Below, in pieces: positions 16,119 through 24,059 of a stretch of 64,000 nt of DNA (position 1 is the first letter of the stretch; the number at the start of each line of letters is the position of its first letter). Where the stretch lies: NCBI RefSeq assembly GCF_000428885.1, contig NZ_AUAU01000009.1, forward strand, positions 1-64,000, given 5' to 3'. The DNA comes from Geothrix fermentans DSM 14018 (GTDB taxonomy: Bacteria > Acidobacteriota > Holophagae > Holophagales > Holophagaceae). Under the pieces are notes generated by a model that was not told the origin of the DNA, did no database searches, and saw only the letters and a list, made by a program, of their open reading frames with translations. The translations under genes and the position numbers were made by a program.

Positions 16119-17912
16119 ATGTCCACTGTCCAGGTCCCATCCCTGAAGACTCCGTCCGGCGAAGCTCCGCCGGCGGAGCAGGAGGATCGTCTCGCCGCCC
16201 TGGCGGAGGCGGTCCGGAGCCTGGAGGCCCGGGTGGGAACCCTGGAAGCGGCCCTCCGGACCGCACCGGCCCCTGGACCGGGCTTCGCAGCGCCGGCCCC
16301 GGGATCCGGACCTGCGGCGGACGCGCTCCTGCCGGACCCCACCCTGCCGAGCCCCACCCGCATCCTGGGCCTCGTGGGCCGGGTCTGCCTCATCCTCGGC
16401 GGCGCCTACCTCATCCGGACTTTGGTGGACGCCGGCACCCTGCCCCGCGGCGCGGGCGTGGCCCTGGGGCTCGCCTACGCGGCCAGCTGGGCCCTGCTGG
16501 GCCAGCGGGCCCGCCGCCCCCTCGATGCCGCCTTCCGCACCGCGGCCTCCATCCTCATCGCCTACCCGCTGATCGTGGAATCCTCCACCCGCTTCGGCAT
16601 CCTGGCCCCGGGCCTGGCGGCCCTCGCCCTGGTCGCGGTCGCGGTCCTGCACGCCGCCGTGGCATGGCGCCGGGACCTCCACGCCGTCCTCTGGATGGCC
16701 ACCCTGGCGGCCCTGGGTTCCGGCTTCATCGTGATGATGGCCCGCCGGTCCATCGAGCCCTTCGCCGCGGCCTTCCTGGCCCTGGGCGCGGGGGCCCTGT
16801 GGCTCACCTACGGACGGCGCTGGCATGGGCTGCGCTGGCCCACGGCCCTGGCGGCGGACACCGGCGTGCTGGTCCTCACCCTCCTCGCGGCCTGGCCCGG
16901 CGCCGCCGAGGGCGTCTACCGGGAGCTGTCCCGGGGGCGGGCCATGTTCCTGGCCCTGGCCCTGGCGGCCATCTACCTCGGCAGCTTCGCCGTGCGGATG
17001 CTCCAGCGGCGCCGGGTGGTGAACGCCTTCGAGTTCATCCAGACGGCCCTGGTCCTCCTCGTGGGCTTCGGGGGCGCCGTCCGGGTCTCCCTGGCCTCGG
17101 GCTCGGGCACGGCCCTGCTGGGCGCCGGGGTCTCCCTTGCCGGTGTGGGTTGCTACGCCGCGGCCCTGCCTTTCGTGGACGACCAGGAGGAGACCCGCGC
17201 GAACTTCAACTTCTTCACCTTCCTGGCCCAGATCTTCCTCCTGCTGGGCGGCCCCTTCGTCCTGCCCATGCCCTTCTTCGCGGGCCTCTGCGGGGTCCTG
17301 GGCCTGGCGGCCATGGCCGCAGCGCTGCGCCTGCGGCGTAAGGTCCTGGTCCTCCAGAGCGGCCTCTTCCTGGCGGCCTCGGCCCTGGCTTCGGGGCTGG
17401 GCGCCTGGGCCTTCCGCGCCTTCATGGATCCTGCCGGCCCCGTGGCGGCGCCCACGGCCGCGGCGCTCCTGAGTCTTGCGGCGCTGGTCGCCGCCCTGGG
17501 GCTCTTCCTGGCTAGGCGCCCTCCGGATCCCGTCACGATCCTCATGCGGCCGGCCATCCTCCTGCTGGGCGCCCTCGCCGCCGTGGGCCTCGGGGCCGTG
17601 GCAATCTGGGCCTGCTGCGGCGGCCGGACCCACGACGCCGGCGGCCTCGCCCTGGCCCGCACCCTGGTCCTGTCCACGCTGACCATCGCCCTGGCCTGGC
17701 TGGGCCGGCGCCTGCCCGTACTGGAGCTGCGCTGGGTGGTCTATCCCCTCCTGGCCGTCACCACCCTGAAAGTCCTGTTCGAGGATCTGGCCGTGGGGCG
17801 CCCCCTCACCCTCTTCCTGGCCTTTATGGGCTTCGGGGCGACCCTCATTCTCGCTCCGCGCCTCCTGCGGAACGCCGCCCTCCGGGAGGCGGACGAGGAG
17901 GAGGCCCCATGA
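16119..17912 (+). CDS. Polytopic membrane protein, DUF2339-like
   Basis: A 597-aa protein. The N-terminus is a short coiled coil (EDRLAALAEAVRSLEARVGTL) followed by a Pro/Ala linker and then about 16-18 hydrophobic helices spread to residue 580, with almost no soluble domain. This layout matches the DUF2339 group of uncharacterised membrane proteins. It starts with a good ribosome-binding site. An ATG for the cytochrome frame overlaps its stop (17909), but the better start for that protein is 17990. Its relation to the electron-transfer genes is only positional. Confidence 0.75.
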   Translation: MSTVQVPSLKTPSGEAPPAEQEDRLAALAEAVRSLEARVGTLEAALRTAPAPGPGFAAPAPGSGPAADALLPDPTLPSPTRILGLVGRVCLILGGAYLIRTLVDAGTLPRGAGVALGLAYAASWALLGQRARRPLDAAFRTAASILIAYPLIVESSTRFGILAPGLAALALVAVAVLHAAVAWRRDLHAVLWMATLAALGSGFIVMMARRSIEPFAAAFLALGAGALWLTYGRRWHGLRWPTALAADTGVLVLTLLAAWPGAAEGVYRELSRGRAMFLALALAAIYLGSFAVRMLQRRRVVNAFEFIQTALVLLVGFGGAVRVSLASGSGTALLGAGVSLAGVGCYAAALPFVDDQEETRANFNFFTFLAQIFLLLGGPFVLPMPFFAGLCGVLGLAAMAAALRLRRKVLVLQSGLFLAASALASGLGAWAFRAFMDPAGPVAAPTAAALLSLAALVAALGLFLARRPPDPVTILMRPAILLLGALAAVGLGAVAIWACCGGRTHDAGGLALARTLVLSTLTIALAWLGRRLPVLELRWVVYPLLAVTTLKVLFEDLAVGRPLTLFLAFMGFGATLILAPRLLRNAALREADEEEAP

Positions 17913-17989
17913 AGAACCTCCGCCCCTCCGTTCCTCCCCACCCGGTTCCACCGCCGCCCTGCGGCCCCGTTGCACGAAAGGGATCCTCC

Positions 17990-18556
17990 ATGCGCCTCCC
18001 CACCCTGTCCACGCTGGCGGCCGGCCTGCTGATCCTCCTGGGATCCTCGGCCTTCGCGGATCCGCCCGCCAAGCCGCCCTCCGCCAAGGCGGAAGAGCCC
18101 GCCATCCAGGAGGGCATCCAGGTGCCCAAGCCTCCCTTCAGCGAAGGCATCTTCCCCTGCACCTCCTGCCACGACGGCAAGAGCCAGAAGCCCGATCCCC
18201 GGCGGCGGGAGCTCACCGGCATGCATGGCGACATCGTCCTGGAGCACGGCCCCGCCAGCCGCTGGTGCCTGGATTGCCACGACACCAACAACCGCGACAG
18301 CCTCCACTTGGCCAGCGGCGAGAAGATCCCCTTCACGGCCTCCTACCAGCTCTGCGGCCAGTGCCACGGCGACAAGTACCGCGACTGGCGCGTGGGCGTC
18401 CATGGCAAGCGCACCGGCAACTGGAACGGCGCCAAGCAGTACCTCCTCTGCGTGAACTGCCACAACCCCCACTCCCCGCGGTTCAAGGCCCTGAAGCCCA
18501 TGGCCCCGCCCGCCCGACCCGAACAGATCCAGGCCCGGAAAGGGGGTGCCCGATGA
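17990..18556 (+). CDS. Tetrahaem c-type cytochrome, periplasmic
   Basis: A 188-aa protein with a signal peptide (MRLPTLSTLAAGLLILLGSS, cleavage near AFA-DPP) and exactly four CxxCH haem sites: CTSCH (57-61), CLDCH (93-97), CGQCH (122-126) and CVNCH (154-158). Spare histidines (MHGDIVLEHG, VGVHGKR) can serve as distal ligands. The longer frame from 17909 would put 27 polar residues before the signal peptide, while AAAGGG lies before ATG 17990. It overlaps the ferredoxin gene by 4 bp. With the next two genes it has the composition of the Geobacter CbcSTU (Cbc4) menaquinol-linked complex. Confidence 0.9.
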   Translation: MRLPTLSTLAAGLLILLGSSAFADPPAKPPSAKAEEPAIQEGIQVPKPPFSEGIFPCTSCHDGKSQKPDPRRRELTGMHGDIVLEHGPASRWCLDCHDTNNRDSLHLASGEKIPFTASYQLCGQCHGDKYRDWRVGVHGKRTGNWNGAKQYLLCVNCHNPHSPRFKALKPMAPPARPEQIQARKGGAR

Positions 18557-19482
18557 CGACGGACCAGAAGCTCTCGAATCCGCCTGAAAGCTGCGGCGGC
18601 TCCGGCTGCGGCACCCGGCGGGAGTTCCTCGGCGCGGCCACCGCCGCCATGGCCACCGCCCTCACCGGCTGCGGCACCCTGAGCAAGGAGGAGTTCCTCC
18701 AGCGCAACTTCAAGGAGCTGTCCAAGCAGGAGGTGCTCGACGTCATCGCCCGCCTGGAGAAGGAATACAAGGCGAAGTTCGGCAAGGAGGTGAAGGTCGC
18801 CAACACCCAGCCCATCCCGGGCGTGATCTTCGGCTATGCCCTGGACCTCAGCCGCTGCATCGGCTGCCGCCGCTGCGTCCACGCCTGCGTGAAGGAGAAC
18901 AACCAGTCGCGAGACCCCGAGATCCAGTGGATCCGCGTCCTCCAGATGGACAAGGAGGAGGGCGTCAATGTCCAGCATGCCGACGCCTACTACAACCCTG
19001 AAGAGGTGCCCCAGGAGGGCCACTTCTACATGCCGGTGCAGTGCCAACAGTGCAAGAAGCCACCCTGCACCAAGGTCTGCCCCGTGGGCGCCACCTGGCG
19101 TGACAAGGACGGCATCGTGGTGGTGGACTACAACTGGTGCATCGGCTGCCGCTACTGCATGGCCGCCTGCCCCTACGGCGCGCGGCACTTCAACTGGGGC
19201 GAGCCCCACCTCCCCGCGGACCAGCTGAACCCCAACACCCACTACCTGGGGAACCGCCCCCGGCCCAAGGGCGTGGTGGAGAAGTGCACCTTCTGCATCC
19301 AGCGCACCCGCAACGGCCAGTACCCGGCCTGCGCGGAGATCTGCCCCACGGGCTCCCGCAAGTTCGGCAACCTCCTCGACAAGGACAGCGAGATCCGCTA
19401 CGTCCTCGAGAACAAGCGCGTCTTCAAGTTCAAGGAAGACCTGAACACCCAACCCAACTTCTTCTACTTCTACGGGGTGTGA
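18553..19482 (+). CDS. Tat-exported ferredoxin subunit with four [4Fe-4S] motifs (DmsB/NrfC-like)
   Basis: A 309-aa protein. A twin-arginine signal (TRREFLGAATAAMATALTGC) ends in a lipobox-like cysteine. Four cysteine groups follow: CIGCRRCVHAC, CQQCKKPPCTKVCPVG, CIGCRYCMAACPYG, and CTFC with CAEICPTG, as in DmsB, NrfC, HybA and DsrO. It would pass electrons between the NrfD-type quinone-site subunit and the tetrahaem cytochrome on the periplasmic side. The ATG at 18553 overlaps the cytochrome stop by 4 bp. No molybdopterin catalytic subunit is nearby, which argues against a complete Dms/Psr-type reductase. Confidence 0.92.
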   Translation: MTTDQKLSNPPESCGGSGCGTRREFLGAATAAMATALTGCGTLSKEEFLQRNFKELSKQEVLDVIARLEKEYKAKFGKEVKVANTQPIPGVIFGYALDLSRCIGCRRCVHACVKENNQSRDPEIQWIRVLQMDKEEGVNVQHADAYYNPEEVPQEGHFYMPVQCQQCKKPPCTKVCPVGATWRDKDGIVVVDYNWCIGCRYCMAACPYGARHFNWGEPHLPADQLNPNTHYLGNRPRPKGVVEKCTFCIQRTRNGQYPACAEICPTGSRKFGNLLDKDSEIRYVLENKRVFKFKEDLNTQPNFFYFYGV

Positions 19483-19486
19483 GGCC

Positions 19487-20734
19487 ATGTTCACGCTGAG
19501 AAACTTTTCGGGATTCCTCTCCGACACGCTCCGGCTCGTCACCAAGGGCAGCCGCCTCTACTACGCCTGGGTGGGCTTCCTCCTGCTCCTCATCGCCATC
19601 GGGGCCGCCGCCTACATCGGCCAGCTCAACCAGGGCCTCATCGTCACCAAGATGCGCGACCAGGTCTCCTGGGGCTTCTACATCGGCAACTTCACCTTCC
19701 TGGTGGGCGTGGCCGCCGCCGCCATCATGCTGGTCATCCCCGCCTACATCTACGACTGGGAGCCCATCAAGGAGATCACCATCCTGGGCGAGATGCTGGC
19801 CATCAGCGCCCTCATCATGTGCCTGGGCTTCGTGATGGTGGACATCGGCCGGCCCGACCGCTTCTGGCACATCATCCCGCTGGTGGGCCGCCTGAACTGG
19901 CCCCAGTCCATGCTGGCCTGGGACGTGATCGTGCTGAATCTCTACCTGCTGCTGAACTGGTTCGTGGTCACCTACCTGCTGTTCTGCGCCTACACCGAGC
20001 GCCACTATGTGAAGAAGCTCGTGCTGCCCCTGGTGCTGCTCTCCATTCCCATGGCCGTGAGCATCCACACCGTGACCGCCTACCTCTACAACGGCCTGGC
20101 GGCGCGGCCCTTCTGGAACTCCGCCATCCTCGCCCCGCGGTTCCTGGCCTCGGCCTTCTGCTCGGGGCCCGCCATCCTGCTCATCCTGCTCCAGGTGCTG
20201 CGGAAGACCACGCGGCTCAGCATCAAGGACGAGGCCATCTTCAAGGTGGCCGAGCTGATGGCCTACACCATGGGCTTCAACCTCTTCCTCACCGCCGCCG
20301 AGGCCTTCAAGGAGCTGTACTCGGGCACCGAGCACGTGGTGTACTTCCAGTACCTGCTGTTCGGCCTCAAGGGGCACACCACGCTGGTGCCCTACGCCTG
20401 GGCCTCCATTCTCTGCGGCCTCGCGGCCTTCATCCTCTTCCTCGTGCCCCGCACCCGCACCAACTGGGTGACGCTGAACATCGGCTGCGTGCTCATCTAC
20501 GCCAGCGTCTACATCGAGAAGGGCATGGGCCTCATCATCCCCGGCCTCACGCCGGACGTGCTGGGGGACATCTACGTCTACCGCCCCTCCTTCACGGAGA
20601 TCGCCGTGGCCGCGGGCATCTTCGCCATCGGCTTCCTGGTCTTCACGCTCATGCTGAAGGCCGCCGTGCCCATGATGCTGGGCGAGTTCACGATCACCAA
20701 GGGGCGGGCCTCCTCCGGGGAGACCGTCCACTAG
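19487..20734 (+). CDS. NrfD/PsrC-type integral membrane quinone-interacting subunit
   Basis: A 415-aa membrane protein with about ten helices. LYYAWVGFLLLLIAIGAAAY and DQVSWGFYIGNFTFLVGVAA mark the N-terminal NrfD/DsrP region. DIGRPDRFWHIIP is a conserved loop near the proposed quinone site. Relatives (NrfD, PsrC, DsrP, HybB, CbcU) exchange electrons with menaquinone and hand them to the partner ferredoxin. The gene starts 4 bp after the ferredoxin stop and completes a three-gene operon. It converges with an HD-GYP regulator only 7 bp away. Confidence 0.9.
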   Translation: MFTLRNFSGFLSDTLRLVTKGSRLYYAWVGFLLLLIAIGAAAYIGQLNQGLIVTKMRDQVSWGFYIGNFTFLVGVAAAAIMLVIPAYIYDWEPIKEITILGEMLAISALIMCLGFVMVDIGRPDRFWHIIPLVGRLNWPQSMLAWDVIVLNLYLLLNWFVVTYLLFCAYTERHYVKKLVLPLVLLSIPMAVSIHTVTAYLYNGLAARPFWNSAILAPRFLASAFCSGPAILLILLQVLRKTTRLSIKDEAIFKVAELMAYTMGFNLFLTAAEAFKELYSGTEHVVYFQYLLFGLKGHTTLVPYAWASILCGLAAFILFLVPRTRTNWVTLNIGCVLIYASVYIEKGMGLIIPGLTPDVLGDIYVYRPSFTEIAVAAGIFAIGFLVFTLMLKAAVPMMLGEFTITKGRASSGETVH

Positions 20735-20741
20735 GGTCAGG

Positions 20742-21824
20742 CTAGATCCCGGGATCCTCGTCGCGTTCCTCATCGGGGTTCGCGGCGAGGATCGCGGCGA
20801 AGCGGTCCACGTGGGCGAGGAAAAGGTCCACCAGCCTGGGGTCGAAATGGACGCCCCGGCCCCTCTGGATGAGCGCCACCACCTGGTTCTCGGGCCAGGA
20901 GTCCTTGTAGTGGCGCCGGCTGCTGGCCGCGTCGAAGACGTCCACCAGCGTGGTGATGCGGGCTTCGATGGGAATGGCCTCCCCCTTCAGGCCCCTGGGG
21001 TAGCCCGAGCCGTCCCACTTCTCGTGGTGGCCGAAGGCGATGCGGGCCCCCATCTGGATGAAGGGGACCTTCGATCCCTTCAGGATGGTGGCTCCCATGG
21101 AGGTGTGCCGCCGCATGGTCACCCACTCCTCGTCCGTGAGGGCGCCGGGCTTCTGGAGGATGGCGTCCGGCACGCCGACCTTGCCGATGTCGTGCATGGG
21201 GGCGGCGGCGCGGATGGTCTCGACGGCCTCCTCGTCCCAGCCCAGCAGCCGGCCCATCTCGGCGGCATAGAGGCCGATGCGGCGGACATGGGTGCCGGTC
21301 TCATGGTCCCGGTGCTCGCTGGCGGAGATGAGGCGCAACGCCACCTCCTCCCGGGAAGCCCTGATCTGCTCGGTCTGTTCGCGCACCTTCTGGGCCAGCT
21401 GGGCCTCACGGTCGCGGAAGGCGATCTCCAGCATGCGGCGCCTCAGGGCCGCGTTCACCTGCACCAGGATCTCCCGCGGCTGGAAGGGCTTCAGGATGTA
21501 GCCGAAAGCCCCCTGCTGGAGGCACTCGATGGCGGTCTCCGTCGCCTCCGTGGAGCTCACCATCACCACGGAGATGTCGGGGATGCGGGGCTGGAGGGCC
21601 TTCACCAGGTCCAGCCCCGAGGCCCCGGGCATCTGGATGTCGCTGAGCACCAGATCCGAGGGTTCCTCCGCCAGGGCCCGGAGGGCGCCCGGCACGTCTC
21701 CGGCGGTGCGGCAGCGGTACCCGGCCTTCGTGAGGATCCGCTCCAGCGACAGGCGGATGATGGGCAGGTCGTCCACCACCAGGACGCTGACCTGCTCCGG
21801 CACCACCTGGATTTCTCCGCCCAT
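20742..21824 (-). CDS. Response regulator with HD-GYP phosphodiesterase domain
   Basis: A 360-aa protein. An N-terminal receiver domain (SVLVVDDLPIIRLSLERIL, phospho-acceptor in LVLSDIQMPG, KPFQ lysine) is followed by a short coiled coil (EAQLAQKVREQTEQIRASRE). The HD-GYP domain shows HRDHETGTHVRRIG, MHDIGKVGVPD and HHEKWDGSGYPRG. Such RpfG-type proteins hydrolyse cyclic di-GMP on phosphorylation. ATG 21824 is preferred over the GTG at 21842 because AGAGAGGGG lies correctly before it. No partner kinase is adjacent. Confidence 0.92.
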   Translation of the reverse strand: MGGEIQVVPEQVSVLVVDDLPIIRLSLERILTKAGYRCRTAGDVPGALRALAEEPSDLVLSDIQMPGASGLDLVKALQPRIPDISVVMVSSTEATETAIECLQQGAFGYILKPFQPREILVQVNAALRRRMLEIAFRDREAQLAQKVREQTEQIRASREEVALRLISASEHRDHETGTHVRRIGLYAAEMGRLLGWDEEAVETIRAAAPMHDIGKVGVPDAILQKPGALTDEEWVTMRRHTSMGATILKGSKVPFIQMGARIAFGHHEKWDGSGYPRGLKGEAIPIEARITTLVDVFDAASSRRHYKDSWPENQVVALIQRGRGVHFDPRLVDLFLAHVDRFAAILAANPDEERDEDPGI

Positions 21825-21917
21825 GGCCCCTCTCTGGATCACGACTCAGCGCAGGTTCTTGGATGACTGCGGTATCGATGATCGCATGGCCATAAAAAAC
21901 CGTGAAGATCCATTCAT

Positions 21918-21946
21918 GGAACAGCCGGGACGGTTTGTCCTGTTCC
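21918..21946. terminator. Stem-loop after the 148-aa unknown gene
   Basis: GGAACA (21918-21923) pairs with TGTTCC (21941-21946), and an inner GGAC/GTCC pair (21928-21931/21937-21940) extends the stem around a bulge. It lies 13 bp beyond the stop of the minus-strand gene at 21959 and upstream of the HD-GYP gene. No clear U-tract follows, so termination is only plausible. Confidence 0.35.
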
Positions 21947-21958
21947 ACATCCTGCCGG

Positions 21959-22405
21959 CTACCGGGCCCACTCCAGCGAATCCCGCTTCGCCTCGTAGTG
22001 CGCGCCCAGCTCCAGGGCCATGGCCCGCTCGCAGAGCTCCAGGGCCCCGTGGAAGTCCCCCAGCTCGCTGCGGGCCTGGATGCCCCGCTCGAAGCAGGCC
22101 ATGCCCTCCAGCATCCGCCGGTACTCGTGGGGGAAGGCGGCCTCCAGCTCAGGCAGCAGAGCGAGGGCCGCGTCCACCGAGTCCACGCAGGCCTCCCACT
22201 GCCCCGTCTGGGCCTGGGCCTCGGCCATCCGGTCGTAGGCCACGGCCTTCACGGCGTTGGGCAGGCTCGTCTGGCCCTCGAACGTGCGGCGCAGGTACTT
22301 CAGCGCCGATTCCGGCCCGCTGAACGCTGCCTCCCGGTGGCCCGAGAGCACGTCCTCCAGGATCTCCTTCACCGACTTGCGGACGGGTTCAGTGCGCTTT
22401 GCCAT
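21959..22405 (-). CDS. Small helical TPR-like protein of unknown function
   Basis: A 148-aa protein without a recognised name. It begins MAKRTEPVRKSVKEILEDVL, and its middle (VAYDRMAEAQAQTGQWEACVDSVDAAL and RMLEGMACFERGIQARSELGDFHGALELCERAM) has the spacing of tetratricopeptide repeats. It is probably a cytoplasmic scaffold. ATG 22405 is used; the longer frame runs back into the inverted repeat at 22420-22494. That repeat occupies its promoter region and separates it from guaA. Confidence 0.7.
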   Translation of the reverse strand: MAKRTEPVRKSVKEILEDVLSGHREAAFSGPESALKYLRRTFEGQTSLPNAVKAVAYDRMAEAQAQTGQWEACVDSVDAALALLPELEAAFPHEYRRMLEGMACFERGIQARSELGDFHGALELCERAMALELGAHYEAKRDSLEWAR

Positions 22406-22419
22406 GGGGCCTCTTATTT

Positions 22420-22494
22420 GCCACGGATGAACACAGATGAACACGGATGGAACGCCTGTGCCTTTATCCGCGTTCATCCGTGTTCATCAGTGGC
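22420..22494. repeat. Facing pair of 32-bp CCACGGATGAACACGGATG-type repeats
   Basis: The left copy (22420-22451) begins GCCACGGATGAACACAGATG. The reverse complement of the right copy (22463-22494) begins GCCACTGATGAACACGGATG. They agree at 27 of 32 positions with an 11-bp spacer, making a possible long hairpin. The right end is 3 bp from the guaA stop codon. It has the same arm length and short-word periodic style as the repeats around the DUF4268 gene, but carries no gene. Confidence 0.85.
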
Positions 22495-22497
22495 TGC

Positions 22498-24027
22498 TTA
22501 TTCGTATTCGATCGTCGCGGGTGGCTTCGAGGTGATGTCGAAGACCACCCGGTTGATGCCCTTCACCTCGCGCACGATGCGCTGGGCGATGCGGTCCAGC
22601 AGCTCGTGGGGCAGGCGGGCCCAGTCGGCGGTCATGAAGTCCTCGCTGGTCACGGCCCGCAGGGCGCACATCCACTCGAAGGTGCGCTCGTCGCCCATGA
22701 TGCCCACGGTCTGGACCGGCAGCAGCACGGCGAAGGCCTGGCTGGTCTTCGTGTACCAGCCGCTCTCCCGCAGCTCCTGGAGGAAGATGGCGTCGGCGTT
22801 CTGGAGGATGGTGGCCCGCTCGCGGGTGATGGCGCCGGGCAGGCGAACCGCGAGGCCGGGGCCCGGGAAGGGGTGCCGCAGGTTCATCTCCTCGGGCAGG
22901 CCCAGCGCGAGGCCCGTGGCCCGGACCTCGTCCTTGAACAGCTCGCGCAGGGGCTCCACCAGCTTGAGCTTCATGCGCTCCGGCAGGCCGCCCACATTGT
23001 GGTGGGACTTCACGAGGATGGCGCCGCCGATGCCACTGCTTTCGATCACGTCTGGGTAGGTGGTGCCCTGGCCCAGGAAGTCGGCCTTCACCTTGCCGGC
23101 TTCGCGCTCGAAGACCTCGATGAACTTCCCGCCGATGATCTTCCGCTTCTGCTCCGGGTCGGTGACGCCCTTGAGCGCACCCAGGAACTCCTCCGAGGCG
23201 TCCACCCACCTCACGTTCAGCTCGAAGGGCGCGAAGTAGGCCTGCACCTGCTTCATCTCATCCTTGCGCATGAGGCCGTGGTCCACGAAGACGCAGGTGA
23301 GCCGCCGGCCGATGGCCTTGTGCAGCAGAAGGGCAGCCACGCTGGAGTCCACGCCGCCGCTGAGGCCCAGCACCACCGTGCCTTCGCCCACCTGCGCACG
23401 GATGGCCTTCACCTTCTCCTCGATGAAGTTGCCGGCGTTCCAGTCCAGGGCCATGCCGCAGTGCCTCAGGAAGTTCAGCAGCAGGGGCGTGCCGTGGGCG
23501 CTGTGGGTCACCTCCGGATGGAACTGGAGGCAGTAGATCCCGCGCTTGGGATCCTCCATGGCCGCCACGGGCACGCTGGGGGTCGTCGCGGTGACGGCGA
23601 AGCCCGGCGGGGCGACCTCCACGTGGTCGCCATGGCTCATCCACACCTGCTGCATGTGGGGCAGGCCCTCGAACAGCATCGAACCCTCAGGCCTGGCCTG
23701 GATCTCCGCCTTTCCGTACTCCCGGCTGGCGGAGCGGTGCAGCTGGCCGCCCAGGTTCCGCGCCAGGAGCTGCTGGCCGTAGCAGATGCCCAGGATGGGC
23801 ACGCCCAGGCCGAGGATGGCCGGGTCCAGGTCCGGCGCCCCGGGCTCCAGCACCGAGTTCGGCCCGCCCGAGAGGATCACCCCCTTGAGGTCGGCGCCGC
23901 CGATCTCCGCCGCCGTGGCGCCGCTGTTGTACACCAGCCCGAAAGCCCCCAGCTCGCGCAGGCGCCGGGTGATCAGCCGCGTGTACTGGCTGCCGTAGTC
24001 GATGATCGCGATGCGTTCGTGGTGCAT
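22498..24027 (-). CDS. guaA: GMP synthase (glutamine-hydrolysing)
   Basis: A 509-aa enzyme converting XMP, ATP and glutamine to GMP, the last step of guanine nucleotide synthesis. The N-terminal glutamine amidotransferase starts IAIIDYGSQYTRLITRRLRE and carries the catalytic cysteine in ILGICYGQQLLA and His-Glu in LQFHPEVTHS. The ATP pyrophosphatase loop is VLGLSGGVDSSVAALL. The C-terminal dimerisation domain ends with NRVVFDITSKPPATIEYE, the family's standard ending. ATG 24027 with an upstream GAGG is the start; the longer frame adds a non-homologous extension. Confidence 0.97.
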   Translation of the reverse strand: MHHERIAIIDYGSQYTRLITRRLRELGAFGLVYNSGATAAEIGGADLKGVILSGGPNSVLEPGAPDLDPAILGLGVPILGICYGQQLLARNLGGQLHRSASREYGKAEIQARPEGSMLFEGLPHMQQVWMSHGDHVEVAPPGFAVTATTPSVPVAAMEDPKRGIYCLQFHPEVTHSAHGTPLLLNFLRHCGMALDWNAGNFIEEKVKAIRAQVGEGTVVLGLSGGVDSSVAALLLHKAIGRRLTCVFVDHGLMRKDEMKQVQAYFAPFELNVRWVDASEEFLGALKGVTDPEQKRKIIGGKFIEVFEREAGKVKADFLGQGTTYPDVIESSGIGGAILVKSHHNVGGLPERMKLKLVEPLRELFKDEVRATGLALGLPEEMNLRHPFPGPGLAVRLPGAITRERATILQNADAIFLQELRESGWYTKTSQAFAVLLPVQTVGIMGDERTFEWMCALRAVTSEDFMTADWARLPHELLDRIAQRIVREVKGINRVVFDITSKPPATIEYE

Positions 24028-24059
24028 GGGAGCCTCTAGATTCAAGGAACGAAGTGGGG

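Noticed and set aside
17909-17989. N-terminal extension of the tetrahaem cytochrome from ATG 17909
   Set aside because: It would place a Pro-rich polar stretch before a normal signal peptide; ATG 17990 has a better ribosome-binding site.
22420-22494. CRISPR array
   Set aside because: Only two copies, in inverted orientation, with no uniform spacers and no cas genes in the window.
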